Source: Prevotella sp. (GTDB lineage Bacteria > Bacillota > Clostridia > Oscillospirales > Ruminococcaceae). Taken from it: a stretch of 64,000 nt of DNA. The notes beneath the pieces were generated by a model that was not told the DNA's origin, did no database searches, and saw only the letters and a program-made list of their open reading frames with translations. Below, in pieces: positions 42,820 through 51,739 of this stretch (position 1 is the first letter of the stretch; every line of letters begins with the position of its first letter). Made by a program: the position numbers and the translations under genes. The DNA is taken from the NCBI GenBank assembly GCA_023663025.1, contig JAMPIC010000004.1, positions 1 through 64,000 on the forward strand, read 5' to 3'.

Positions 42820-45129
42820 ATGAACTTACTTGTTTTCCACAATTTAAAAAAAGCAAAGGGGCAGTTTTTTTCTTTCGGTATCGTTATGCTGCTGACTGCC
42901 GTGATACTTAACACTTCTTTCGTGCTTTTATTCCAGACCTCGAAAGCATATGACAAATGCTTTGACGAGCTTGATACGGCAGACGTCAGCGTGATTGTTC
43001 CGAGCGCCGCCTGCTATGAGGAAATTGCGGAAGAAATAAAAAAAATAAACGGTATTGAACTGACAAACGAAAATGACGCTTTGTTCGCGCAGGCGGCATT
43101 GCAGGAATTTCAAGGCTCGGAATTTACCATGAATACATATTTTTACCGCCTTGACGATGAACGGGAGCTTACAAAGCACACGGTTTCGGATACGGTAAAT
43201 ACGGCGGATAAGCTTACCGCCTATATTCCGCTTTATCTCTCGGAGCTCGGCGGTTACAAGCCGGGTGAAAATATCCGCTATATCATAGACGGAAAAGAGT
43301 ACGTTTTTACCGTGGGCGGCATTGTCAATGAAATGCAGTACGGAAACTACGGAACGGGAGTTATCGGACTGTATCTTTCGGAGGACGCGTACAATGCCGT
43401 TGAGGAGGACGCAAACTTTACCCCTGTCAAGGAATTCCTCGTAAAAACAAGCAGCGGCTCGAATCTCTCCGATGTGAAAAATTCGCTGAAAGAGCATTTT
43501 ACGGATAAGGGCATACCCGTACTTACCATACTCGACAGAGAAGTCTCCAAAAAAAGCAGAACTATGGTAGCGGATACTGTTGAAGCTTTCCTTGCGGTGT
43601 TTGCGCTGCTGGTGCTCCTTGTGAGCATATTCCTTGCCCGTTTCAAAATAGGCAACACCATTGAGGAGGAAATTACCGAAATGGGCGTGCTTAAAGGTAT
43701 AGGCTATACGAGCGGACAGCTTATGCTGTGCCTGGTCGTTCCGTATCTTATGATAAGCGCGGCGGGACTTGTTTCGGGAACGGCGCTTTCCTACCTCATC
43801 ATACCTTCCGCCGCAAATATTCTTGCCGTGCAGTCGGGATTTTCCTACACGCCAGTTTTTGACGCGGCGGCGGCATTGCTGACAATCGTCACCATATTGC
43901 TTGTGGTATTTGTGTTTACCGTACTTTCCGCCAAAAAGCTGAGATCTCTCGAACCGATAAACGCGATAAGGGGAATAGACCCCAACAAACGCGCTCGGAA
44001 AAATCATTTCCCGCTGGATACCGCAAAGGGTCCCGTAGTCCTGAACCTGATATTCAAACAGGCGGCAGGATCGGCGGGCAGGAATATTCTTTTATTCGCG
44101 GTCGCTTTTGTTATGATGATACTGCTGAATTTCAGCGGCGTGCTGCTTTATAATGTGAATGTCCGCCCGATGAATTTCCTCACCACTCTTTCCGAGGAGC
44201 TGCCCGATATTCGCGTACAGTCGGACAGCGAGCATTTTGAAAGCCTTAAGGAAATAATTAAAAACGACGGGGTGAGAGCGGTAAATTACGGCGTTGCGTC
44301 GGCTGAATACAGCGACGGAACATTGCCGCTTATCGTCTGCGAGGATCATCTGCTGCTTGAAAATAACATTCTTTTTGAAGGCAGACATCCCGAAAAGGCA
44401 AACGAAGCCGCAATTGGAAGCGAATTTTCCGAAAGCTGTCCTATAGGAAGCAATTTCAGGATTTCGGTCGGCGACAAGGAATACGACTATACCGTAACGG
44501 GATTTATACAAAGCGTCAACAATAACGGTATTATAGCCGAGGTTACCGACGAGGGCTATGAAAATATCTCCGACGCGCCCCTGTATTTGCTCAATCTGTA
44601 TCTGAACGGCGAGGCGGAAATCGAAAATTATGTGCATAAGCTTGAAAACGAGTACGGCGAGTACACGGTAAACGTCAGCAACGCTTCAGAGGAAACGGAA
44701 AGTATGCGTAAAATGTATTCGTCCCTTATAACTGCCGCGGCTGCGCTTATGTTCATAATTACGGTTCTGATAATGCTGCTTATACTGTATGTTATCATGA
44801 ATTCGGTACTGACGGGAATGCGTACGGATTTCGGAATTTACAAAGCGATAGGCTTCACCAGCGGTCAGCTTGTTTTCCGCACTGTCGGAAGCATTACGCC
44901 AACCGTACTGCTTGCAAGCATACTTTCCGCCGTTTTGGGAATTGCGTATCTGCCCGCGATGTTCGGCGGCATATTTTCGGTAGTGGGCGCGGTGAAAAAT
45001 AATTTTGAAATACCCGCCGCCGTACTGTTTATTATGGCAATATTGCTTACCATTGTCAGTATATTGATCGGAATAATTCTCTGCCGCCCGATAAAAAGAA
45101 TTACGGCGTATTCGCTTATAAAGGAATAG
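42820..45129 (+). CDS. FtsX-like ABC permease
   Basis: 769 residues. One N-terminal helix precedes a large extracellular domain (about 50-240), then three helices (LAVFALLVLLVSIFLARF, LVVPYLMISAAGLVSG and a third). The second half repeats the pattern: helix, extracellular domain (about 460-620), three helices. This is the duplicated FtsX architecture of MacB-like or BceB-like permeases. ATG at 42820 is two bases after the ATPase stop. It probably exports an antimicrobial or envelope component under TetR control. Confidence 0.9.
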   Translation: MNLLVFHNLKKAKGQFFSFGIVMLLTAVILNTSFVLLFQTSKAYDKCFDELDTADVSVIVPSAACYEEIAEEIKKINGIELTNENDALFAQAALQEFQGSEFTMNTYFYRLDDERELTKHTVSDTVNTADKLTAYIPLYLSELGGYKPGENIRYIIDGKEYVFTVGGIVNEMQYGNYGTGVIGLYLSEDAYNAVEEDANFTPVKEFLVKTSSGSNLSDVKNSLKEHFTDKGIPVLTILDREVSKKSRTMVADTVEAFLAVFALLVLLVSIFLARFKIGNTIEEEITEMGVLKGIGYTSGQLMLCLVVPYLMISAAGLVSGTALSYLIIPSAANILAVQSGFSYTPVFDAAAALLTIVTILLVVFVFTVLSAKKLRSLEPINAIRGIDPNKRARKNHFPLDTAKGPVVLNLIFKQAAGSAGRNILLFAVAFVMMILLNFSGVLLYNVNVRPMNFLTTLSEELPDIRVQSDSEHFESLKEIIKNDGVRAVNYGVASAEYSDGTLPLIVCEDHLLLENNILFEGRHPEKANEAAIGSEFSESCPIGSNFRISVGDKEYDYTVTGFIQSVNNNGIIAEVTDEGYENISDAPLYLLNLYLNGEAEIENYVHKLENEYGEYTVNVSNASEETESMRKMYSSLITAAAALMFIITVLIMLLILYVIMNSVLTGMRTDFGIYKAIGFTSGQLVFRTVGSITPTVLLASILSAVLGIAYLPAMFGGIFSVVGAVKNNFEIPAAVLFIMAILLTIVSILIGIILCRPIKRITAYSLIKE

Positions 45130-45162
45130 GATTTTCCCAAGACCGAGCCGTCATAAAAAAAT

Positions 45163-45192
45163 GCTGAGACTTTTTAAAGTCTCAGCTTTTTT
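45163..45192. terminator. Bidirectional terminator between permease and S-layer-type gene
   Basis: GCTGAGACTTT (45163-45173) pairs with AAAGTCTCAGC (45176-45186), followed by TTTTTT. A run of seven A precedes it, giving a U tract on the other strand as well. Confidence 0.9.
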
Positions 45193-45237
45193 ATGCAAAT
45201 AAATAATTGTGAAATCGCGATTATTTAACGCTTACAA

Positions 45238-47583
45238 TTATTTTGACAGAAGCTTCAGATAATCATAGAGCATCTGCATAGCTTCGGCGCGGGTTATAAC
45301 GCTGTCCCCATGGAACTGTCCGTCCGCAGTTTTGCCGAAGAAGCCTTTTGCGTAAGCGATGGCGATATGTCCCGCGTTTACGTCGCTGCTCTTTACGTCG
45401 CTGTAAACGGATCTGAATATGCCTTTAAGCTCGGCGATTTTTCCGCTGTCGTACATATCCGCGAACATGACAGCCGCTTCTCTGCGGGTGGTCTCGGCTT
45501 TGTCCTTTGCCTCGGCTTCGGCTTTTGCTTTCGCTTCGGCAATTTCTTCGGGAGACGCGTCGCCATAGTCGATATCCTCTTCCACATCTGTTTCGTCAAG
45601 CGGCATTATATCGCCGTATCTGAGCACTCCCAGCAGACTCGAAAATTCCTGCTCGGAAACCGCTTCGTTCGGTCTGAACTTTTTGCCGTCGGTCAGAAGC
45701 GTAACGCCGTACTTCTGCAATTCAAGTATAGCCTCGCGCTGGGGGATATCCTTTATATCGCTGAAATTCGCGTCGGTATGATAGCTCAAAGACGAAGTTT
45801 CGCCGACCTTGCCGTTCCAATTGCACAGCTTTCCCGACTTGGCGTTAAGGGTGAAGCTGCCCATGCTGTACAGCAGATAGGTTTTGAACTCCCCGTCCTT
45901 GGTTACCCAGCCGTCGTAGTACTGCTCGAATTTTTTCTGCTCGAAAAGCTTTTTAAAGGCTTCGTCAGTGCTGAGGATATCCGCCTTGGGGAACGTCACG
46001 TTCTCCGTGTGACTGGTATAGTATGAGGTAACAATGCCGTTGGAGTCAACGCCCACGTCTATATAGTCGTTTGTGACCTGAATGCCGTTCACAAAGCGGT
46101 TGAAAGAGAAGGTTCTTTCTTTTTCATAAATCGGAATCTGCTCGGTTTTCTTATTTGTTTCCGCGTCAAAAATGTCTTCCGTTCCTATTATCATAACCGG
46201 TTCGCTGTTGGACTTGTCGGCTTTGTACTGCGAAATAATATCCTTTGCGTAGGTTTTGGCGGCTTCCTCCGCGGTCGCGTTCGCCTTTTTCACGTCAAGC
46301 TTTGGCATTTCGGCAGAGTTCTGATTGCTGTACTTTCTGATCTCAAGCACGCTGCCGCTTTCCGCGTCGATATCGACGTTTATGTATTTGTACGGAGCTT
46401 GGGCGGTTTCCTTGCCCTTGTCAAGCTCGTAGCGCAGCTCCATGGTAAACTTCTCCTTGCCGCTGCCGTCCTTTCGGGCGTACACGTTATAGTTTTTCAG
46501 CTTGTAGTTATCGGTCAGGGCGACGAACTTGTCCTTTTTCAGCAGAGCCGCCGCCTTATCGGTGGTGAGAAGCTTTTCGTTCTGCTCCAGCTTTTTCTTT
46601 TCAGCCTCGGTAAATTCAACGGCGTCGTCGTCTGTCACTGCCGCTCCTGCGTCCGCCTCCGCTGCCGTCTCAAATACTCCCGTGGCGGGGTTTACGACAT
46701 AGCCGTCGTAATATTCGCCGTCGGCTTTTTTCATGTCCTCCCATATTGTGGAAGGCTTGCCCGTATAGGCGTCGATCTCGCTTGTAAAATCGGGGACGTA
46801 AACTATCCTTGCCGTGGGTTTGGACTTTTTCGTTTTTTCGTCCAAATCGTAGGAAATACGGTAGTAGGGCGTGAGCGTGCAGAGGGACTTGTAGGCTTCC
46901 TGCACCTGCGCTTCGGTAAGAGCGGTTTTCGGGTCGGAGAAAGCCGCGCCGTCCCACCAGGTCAGATACATCGAGGTCATCTCGCCCGTGTTCTGATCTA
47001 TGAATATCACTCCGCCGTTGCCGCTGACCTCAACGCCGTTTGAAAAGCGCGTTATCTTTACTCTTGCCTCCCGGGACGTAAGGCTGAGATAGCTGAGTTC
47101 AAACCTGCACTCGCCGTAGGCTGACGGGGAAATCTTTTTGAAGTTTTCTTTCGCCTTTGCGATAATATCCTTTTGGGACAGCTTGGCAAGTCTCGGTTCG
47201 CCGTAGCTGTAGCTGTCGAAGCCGTAGCGTTCAAAGCTTGTGATCACGTCCCCGATAATTGTCACGTTAATGTTTTTGCTTTCGGACGCGCCGTTCGGCG
47301 TGCTCCAGCTAAAACCGTAGCCCGTATTGCCGTAAACCTTGCTTTCGGAATATGTGAACTCCGACAGCTCCTCGGGAATGTCAATGCGCTGCTTGACTTT
47401 TGTCAGAGCCGCTTTCATGGACGCGTCCTCCTTTTTGTCGGAAGTTCCCGTACTTGCCGCGGAAGAAGTGTTCGCGGCGGGGACGGCGGGCGTGCTTAAC
47501 GCGCTGACCGCAGGTGCGCAAGCCGACAAAGCCATCATCGCGGACATAACCGCGGCGGCTGTTTTAAGCGAAGTTATTCTCAT
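45238..47583 (-). CDS. YcdB/YcdC-repeat lipoprotein with S-layer homology domains
   Basis: 781 residues. The N-terminus MRITSLKTAAAVMSAMMALSAC has a lipobox-like LSAC followed by an Ala/Ser/Thr linker. Two YcdB/YcdC (PepSY-like) regions follow, with repeated ITFIDQNTGEMTSMY-type strands (GGVIFIDQNTGEM, YINVDIDAESGSVLEI). The C-terminal 170 residues hold S-layer homology segments (DIPQREAILELQKYGV...RPNEAVSEQEF; HIAIAYAKGFFGK...ITRAEAMQMLYDYL). It is therefore surface-located, possibly bound to cell-wall polymers. ATG at 47583 follows AAAGGA. The function is unknown. Confidence 0.85.
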   Translation of the reverse strand: MRITSLKTAAAVMSAMMALSACAPAVSALSTPAVPAANTSSAASTGTSDKKEDASMKAALTKVKQRIDIPEELSEFTYSESKVYGNTGYGFSWSTPNGASESKNINVTIIGDVITSFERYGFDSYSYGEPRLAKLSQKDIIAKAKENFKKISPSAYGECRFELSYLSLTSREARVKITRFSNGVEVSGNGGVIFIDQNTGEMTSMYLTWWDGAAFSDPKTALTEAQVQEAYKSLCTLTPYYRISYDLDEKTKKSKPTARIVYVPDFTSEIDAYTGKPSTIWEDMKKADGEYYDGYVVNPATGVFETAAEADAGAAVTDDDAVEFTEAEKKKLEQNEKLLTTDKAAALLKKDKFVALTDNYKLKNYNVYARKDGSGKEKFTMELRYELDKGKETAQAPYKYINVDIDAESGSVLEIRKYSNQNSAEMPKLDVKKANATAEEAAKTYAKDIISQYKADKSNSEPVMIIGTEDIFDAETNKKTEQIPIYEKERTFSFNRFVNGIQVTNDYIDVGVDSNGIVTSYYTSHTENVTFPKADILSTDEAFKKLFEQKKFEQYYDGWVTKDGEFKTYLLYSMGSFTLNAKSGKLCNWNGKVGETSSLSYHTDANFSDIKDIPQREAILELQKYGVTLLTDGKKFRPNEAVSEQEFSSLLGVLRYGDIMPLDETDVEEDIDYGDASPEEIAEAKAKAEAEAKDKAETTRREAAVMFADMYDSGKIAELKGIFRSVYSDVKSSDVNAGHIAIAYAKGFFGKTADGQFHGDSVITRAEAMQMLYDYLKLLSK

Positions 47584-47668
47584 TTTACCAAATCCTTTCC
47601 GAACTGCGGAAAAAAGCTCCGCAGTGAATGTTCTGTAAATAATACAATTCAGGTAAACCGTTTTTTTC

Positions 47669-47698
47669 ATTATACCACATTTTTGTATAACTGCACAA
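47669..47698 (-). promoter_or_regulatory. Promoter of the S-layer-type lipoprotein gene
   Basis: On the minus strand TTGTGC (47698-47693), 18 nt ending in TGTGG, TATAAT (47674-47669), with an extended -10. Confidence 0.65.
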
Positions 47699-47754
47699 TA
47701 ACTTTCGGGAAATTTGTGCATTTCTACAAATCTCAAAAAAATATTCGTAACCTA

Positions 47755-47810
47755 TTGACAAACTGTGCATCTGTGTATATACTGTGTATATAGAGATACA
47801 CAGTATATAC
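47755..47810 (+). promoter_or_regulatory. GntR-gene promoter with 15-bp perfect inverted-repeat operator
   Basis: TTGACA (47755-47760), 17 nt, TATACT (47778-47783). A perfect inverted repeat with arms GTATATACTGTGTAT (47775-47789) and its complement (47796-47810) around six bases covers the -10 box and start site. YtrA-type GntR proteins bind such sites, so autorepression is expected. Confidence 0.85.
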
Positions 47811-47895
47811 AGTCAGACGAACAGCGCTGTTTTAAAACACATGAAATCTTTGCGGAAACGGTTTACCCGCATCCGCCAAAAGGAGGACTTGATAA

Positions 47896-48276
47896 GTGAA
47901 TTTATTTATTAATGCCGCGGGCGACAAGCCCATGTACGAACAGGTCAAGGACGGCATTAAGGAAGCAATTCTGAACGGCGAGCTGAAAGCTCACCAGCTC
48001 ATGCCCAGCGTGAGACAGCTTGCCGCCGACCTGAACGTAAGTATGATAACAACAAAAAGAGCGTACTCCGACCTGGAGCGGGACGGTCTCATCTACACCG
48101 TGGCGGGAAAGGGCACGTTTGTGAAAACGGAGGATATAGGTATGTTACAGGAAAAACACATCGGGGAAATTCTGAACAGGTTCGCGGAACAGGCTGCCGA
48201 GCTGAAAAGGCTGGGCGTTCCGATGGAACGTCTGGGAAGCGAGCTGAAGAAAATATACGAGGAGGAAAAACAATGA
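47896..48276 (+). CDS. GntR family regulator, YtrA type
   Basis: 126 residues. The winged helix-turn-helix is clear (PMYEQVKDGIKEAILNGELKAHQLMPSVRQLAADLNVSMITTKRAYSDLERDGLIYTVAGKGTFV). The short helical C-terminus is the YtrA dimerisation tail, without an effector domain. GTG at 47896 follows AGGAGG by 9 nt. It overlaps the next ABC gene by ATGA. It likely represses the operon through the inverted repeat at 47775-47810. Confidence 0.93.
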   Translation: MNLFINAAGDKPMYEQVKDGIKEAILNGELKAHQLMPSVRQLAADLNVSMITTKRAYSDLERDGLIYTVAGKGTFVKTEDIGMLQEKHIGEILNRFAEQAAELKRLGVPMERLGSELKKIYEEEKQ

Positions 48277-49142
48277 GTAATATAGCGTTAAGTATAGACA
48301 ATCTTACCAAAAAATACAAAGATTTCACCCTTGACGGCGCGTCCTTTGAGATCGAGCGGGGAACGGTGATGGGTCTCATCGGTCAGAACGGCGCGGGCAA
48401 GACCACCATTATCCGCCTTATCATGAACATGATAAACAGGGACGGCGGAACGGTCACTGTATGCGATCTGGACAATATCGCCGACGAGATCGCGGTGAAG
48501 AACAAAATAGGCTACGTTTCCGACGAGAGCTTCTTTTTCTACAACACCACCCTCGCCCGCACCGAGAAAGCCTGCGCCGCCGCTTACGACGACTGGGACT
48601 CCGCCAAATTCGCGGATTTCCTGAAAAAGTGGGAGCTGCCCGAAAAGAAGAAAATAGCCGCTCTTTCAAAAGGAATGCAGACCAAGGCTATGCTTGCGGT
48701 GGCGCTTTCCCACAACCCTGAGCTGCTTATTCTGGACGAACCCACGGCGGGTCTCGATCCCGTGGCAAGGATAGAAATTCTCGATCTGCTCCGCGATTTC
48801 GTTGCGGACGGCAAACGCTCCGTACTTTTCTCCACCCACATCACGGGTGACCTTGACAAAATCGCCGACGTTATCACTCTCATAATCGGCGGCAGAATAC
48901 GGGAGTCCATGAGCGCAGACGTTATCGAGGACAGATACGCCGTTATCAGCGGCTCAAAGGACAGGATCACCGCCGAAAACGAAAAGCTTACGATCGGTAT
49001 GCGGGAGCTGAACACGGGCTTCGAGGCTCTTGTCCTCAGAAAGGATCTGCCGAAGTTTGAGGGAGTTTCGGTGAAAAATCCCAACGCGGAAAATCTGCTG
49101 ACCTTCTCCATATGGCAGCACAGAAAGGAGTCCTCAAAATGA
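48273..49142 (+). CDS. ABC transporter ATP-binding protein (YtrB-like)
   Basis: 289 residues. Walker A GQNGAGKTTIIRL, signature LSKGMQTKAMLAVALS, Walker B LLILDEPTAGLDP and the switch FSTHITGDL are present. The C-terminal 80 residues are an extra domain common in ABC-2 exporters. It overlaps the GntR gene and the next permease gene by four bases each (ATGA), so all are translated in a coupled way. The substrate is probably a cell-wall antibiotic or unknown. Confidence 0.92.
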   Translation: MSNIALSIDNLTKKYKDFTLDGASFEIERGTVMGLIGQNGAGKTTIIRLIMNMINRDGGTVTVCDLDNIADEIAVKNKIGYVSDESFFFYNTTLARTEKACAAAYDDWDSAKFADFLKKWELPEKKKIAALSKGMQTKAMLAVALSHNPELLILDEPTAGLDPVARIEILDLLRDFVADGKRSVLFSTHITGDLDKIADVITLIIGGRIRESMSADVIEDRYAVISGSKDRITAENEKLTIGMRELNTGFEALVLRKDLPKFEGVSVKNPNAENLLTFSIWQHRKESSK

Positions 49143-49894
49143 CGATCGCGCAAAGAAAAAGAGCCGCCAAGCTGCAAAAGGTCATGTACAGCTACAGCAG
49201 ATGGGGCAGGGCGTGGCTTGTAATGCTTCTCGCGGCTGTGCTGCAAATTGTGATAATTACGGTCGCGAGCGTATCGGGAATAATGAGCGACCAAACCTGT
49301 ATTGTCGCTCCGGCTTCGTCGATGTTCACGTTCGTACAGTTTTTTGTGTGCATGCTGCCCGTCGGAGTGGACAGCGACATAAACGAAAAGGTCACTCAGG
49401 AAGCTTATCACGGCTCGGTCATGCCGGCGAAGTTTATGTCCTGCCTGCCCTTTGAAGCCCGCGACCTGCTTAACTTAAAGCTGTGCCTGTGGGAAAAGGC
49501 GGCGGCGGTAAACGTGCTGTTCGTCGCGGCGGGGCATATCATCTCGCTTATCGCCGAAGCTTACGGATACGAGGTCTACCGCGGAGCTGCGGGACTGTTC
49601 ACCCTCATGGCGATAATTTCCGAAGCGATCTTTATGGTTCCGTATTTGGTAAAAAGCGTTAAGTTCAACGTCGTGCTGGGAGTTTTTATAGGCTTCGGAT
49701 TTTCGTTTGCCTGCGGCGTTATGGACGGTTTGTCCGCCGACGCGTTCGCTCCGCTGAAAATATTTTCGGGCGTGAGCGGGATACTCGTTTACACTGTGGC
49801 GACCGTCCTTATCGCCGTTATCGGAGAGCTTTACGCAAAGAACAGAAAGGACGCGTCCTGGGGTCTGTTCGGACAGAAAGGAATAAGATCATGA
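49139..49894 (+). CDS. ABC-2 type permease-like membrane protein
   Basis: 251 residues with about six hydrophobic segments. An N-terminal basic tail (MTIAQRKRAAKLQKV) precedes the first helix. No catalytic motif exists. Position between the ABC ATPase and a second membrane protein indicates that it is the transmembrane half of the exporter. ATG at 49139 overlaps the ATPase stop, with AAAGGAG upstream. Confidence 0.8.
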   Translation: MTIAQRKRAAKLQKVMYSYSRWGRAWLVMLLAAVLQIVIITVASVSGIMSDQTCIVAPASSMFTFVQFFVCMLPVGVDSDINEKVTQEAYHGSVMPAKFMSCLPFEARDLLNLKLCLWEKAAAVNVLFVAAGHIISLIAEAYGYEVYRGAAGLFTLMAIISEAIFMVPYLVKSVKFNVVLGVFIGFGFSFACGVMDGLSADAFAPLKIFSGVSGILVYTVATVLIAVIGELYAKNRKDASWGLFGQKGIRS

Positions 49895-50538
49895 AAAAAA
49901 TTTTAAAACTGGCTCTGCATGAGACCGCGCCTTGGTATAAGCTGCTTCTGGGATTTCTGTCGATATGCTATACGGTCGGCGCGCTTTTGAACGATTCCGA
50001 AGATTTCGGGAACATCGGAACGACCTTCGTGCTGATAGGCTGCTATATTATTTTAGGCACCGTGGTTATGTGCGCGAACGGCAACGCCGACCTGAAGCTT
50101 CTCAAAACGCTGCCCCTGACAAACGGGAACATCACCGACATTTTCGCTCTGAGCGCCTATATGGGCGTGCCGCTGATGTCCCTGGGGATTTCGGTATGGC
50201 ATATTATTTTCGGCAAAGCTTACATGATACCATACTACATATGCGGACTTACCGTATGCGCGGCTTTCGGAACGGTGATGATACCCCTTTTAGCCACCGA
50301 CGTGTCCGTACACGGCGCGGGGAACAAGATAAACGTCCGATCCTTTGTGCTCTCGCTGCTGATGATGTTTGGCTCGGCGGCGATCGGGACTGTCCTGTGC
50401 TTCAAAGGGTACAAACAAGGCTGTCTCGCGGCGGAGGACGTTCCCCTGCTTCTGGGGATATTCGCGGCGTGTATCGTTCTGTCGCTGGCGGTCACGGCGG
50501 TCTACAGGAGGAAAATAAAATACAGTACGGTAAAATAG
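49891..50538 (+). CDS. ABC permease-like membrane protein
   Basis: 215 residues with about six helices, no recognised family. It starts inside the stop of the preceding gene (ATGA). Together the two membrane proteins probably form a heterodimeric permease with the 48273 ATPase. It is the last gene of the GntR-controlled operon. Confidence 0.75.
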   Translation: MKKILKLALHETAPWYKLLLGFLSICYTVGALLNDSEDFGNIGTTFVLIGCYIILGTVVMCANGNADLKLLKTLPLTNGNITDIFALSAYMGVPLMSLGISVWHIIFGKAYMIPYYICGLTVCAAFGTVMIPLLATDVSVHGAGNKINVRSFVLSLLMMFGSAAIGTVLCFKGYKQGCLAAEDVPLLLGIFAACIVLSLAVTAVYRRKIKYSTVK

Positions 50539-50587
50539 CCCGCTGCGTATTTCCTCAAAACATCAAGAAAAAATTTTTTCGGCGCGG

Positions 50588-50614
50588 TATAATAAAGGTA
50601 CAGTAACGTTACTG
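50588..50614 (+). promoter_or_regulatory. AraC-GGDEF gene -10 box and palindromic site
   Basis: TATAAT at 50588-50593 is followed by the perfect 14-bp palindrome CAGTAACGTTACTG (50601-50614), located where a transcript would start. No good -35 is visible, so activation by a regulator is plausible. The GGTGG ribosome binding site lies further down, before the ATG at 50632. Confidence 0.6.
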
Positions 50615-50631
50615 AAACTTAAGGTGGTTCT

Positions 50632-51450
50632 ATGAATAAATTTGAAATACTGTCCGAAGCTCTTGATTTTATTGAGGAAAATCTTACCTCCGACGTTACG
50701 CCGGAAATGTGCGCCGACAGGTGCCGATACTCACTTTCAAATATGCAGAAGATGTTCCGCTGCGTCTTTCATATCGGTATCGGCGACTACATCTCCCGCC
50801 GCAGGCTCACCCGCGCGGCAAGGGATCTGCTTGAAACCGAGGACACGGTTCTGGACGTTGCGCTGAAGTACGGCTACAACTCCCACGAGGTTTTTACGCG
50901 CGCGTTTATCCGCCTGTGGAACGTAAGTCCCGCGAAATTCAGGCGGGAACGGAAATTTTCCGAGATATTCCCCAAGCTGACGGAGCCGAGGACGGTTACC
51001 GATGAAAGGGGAAATATTGTTATGACTTCCGAAAAAAGATTTGACGTTTCTCATCTTTACGATTTTATCAGGGAACGCCGCGGCAAATACGCGGTATGCT
51101 TTGATATAGTTGGACTGATGTACATTAACGAAACCTACGGACGTCCTGCGGGAGACGCTGCCATCGCCGAGTGTCTGCGTCGTCTGGACGAAGCGGCGGG
51201 AGACAGTATGCTGCCAATCCGCATAGGCGGGGACGAGTTCGTGCTGATAACGGATTTTTCCGACGTTAAACAGGCGGAAGCCGCCGCGGAAAGGGTTCTC
51301 GCCTTTAACGGAAACACAATAACGTCGGGCGGCAGCGCGATACCCGTTTCACTGAGAGCGGGCTGCGTAGCCATTCCCGATAATGGGAATATCCGCTATA
51401 ACGAGCTGTTTGACAGCTTTATAATTGTTGCGGGGCGCGCCGGCAGATAA
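50632..51450 (+). CDS. AraC-type HTH fused to a GGDEF domain
   Basis: 272 residues. The N-terminal 105 residues are an AraC helix-turn-helix pair (FIEENLTSDVTPEMCADRCRYSLSNMQKMFRCVFHIGIGDYISRRRLTRAARDLLE ... LKYGYNSHEVFTRAFIRLWNVSPAKFR), ending in the usual FRR. The C-terminal 140 residues match a diguanylate cyclase: DIVGLMYINETYGRPAGDAAI and an intact RIGGDEFVLI (residues 199-203). The half is shorter than a full GGDEF domain. This pairing of direct DNA binding with a cyclic-di-GMP-type domain is rare. Confidence 0.85.
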   Translation: MNKFEILSEALDFIEENLTSDVTPEMCADRCRYSLSNMQKMFRCVFHIGIGDYISRRRLTRAARDLLETEDTVLDVALKYGYNSHEVFTRAFIRLWNVSPAKFRRERKFSEIFPKLTEPRTVTDERGNIVMTSEKRFDVSHLYDFIRERRGKYAVCFDIVGLMYINETYGRPAGDAAIAECLRRLDEAAGDSMLPIRIGGDEFVLITDFSDVKQAEAAAERVLAFNGNTITSGGSAIPVSLRAGCVAIPDNGNIRYNELFDSFIIVAGRAGR

Positions 51451-51462
51451 AAACGTTTTTAC

Positions 51463-51501
51463 GAAGCCGTTATGTTTTCGGACATGACGGTTTCTGTTTT
51501 C
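51463..51501 (+). terminator. Terminator of the AraC-GGDEF gene
   Basis: GAAGCCGTTATG (51463-51474) pairs with CATGACGGTTTC (51483-51494) through 12 bp including two wobbles, then TGTTTTC. Confidence 0.75.
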
Positions 51502-51532
51502 AGACGGGTAAATTTTTTCGATATGTTCGGGG

Positions 51533-51739
51533 TAAATTGTAATTTACAGCAGAACGAGTAGCGGATTTTTTCCGCGGCGGAGCCGCGGCATAGCTGGTCC
51601 AGCTGAGCGCAGCTGGCGAGGTTTCCAAAGGGCTCTGCCCTTTGGAAACTCGCAGCCTTGAAAGGCTGGCGAACTTTTTAGTCGCGGCTTCGCCGCGCGA
51701 GGCGCTGACGTTTTGTTTGTGCGCTAAACAACAATTTAT
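51533..51739. repeat. MITE-like element with AT-rich ends and triple-hairpin core
   Basis: The left end TAAATTGTAATTTACAGC... (51533-51555) is the inverted form of the element at 135-157. The right end (51715-51739) is a degenerate version that ends AACAATTTAT. The middle (51625-51697) repeats the three hairpins of 45-119, and a GCGGCGGAGCCGC hairpin plus an AGCTGG/CCAGCT pair stand to its left. The 3' end of the DUF4130 gene (stop at 51736) lies in the right end. Confidence 0.65.

Noticed and set aside
42928..44007. 359-codon minus-strand frame inside the FtsX permease gene
   Set aside because: Composition reflects the reverse of hydrophobic codons; no ribosome binding site.
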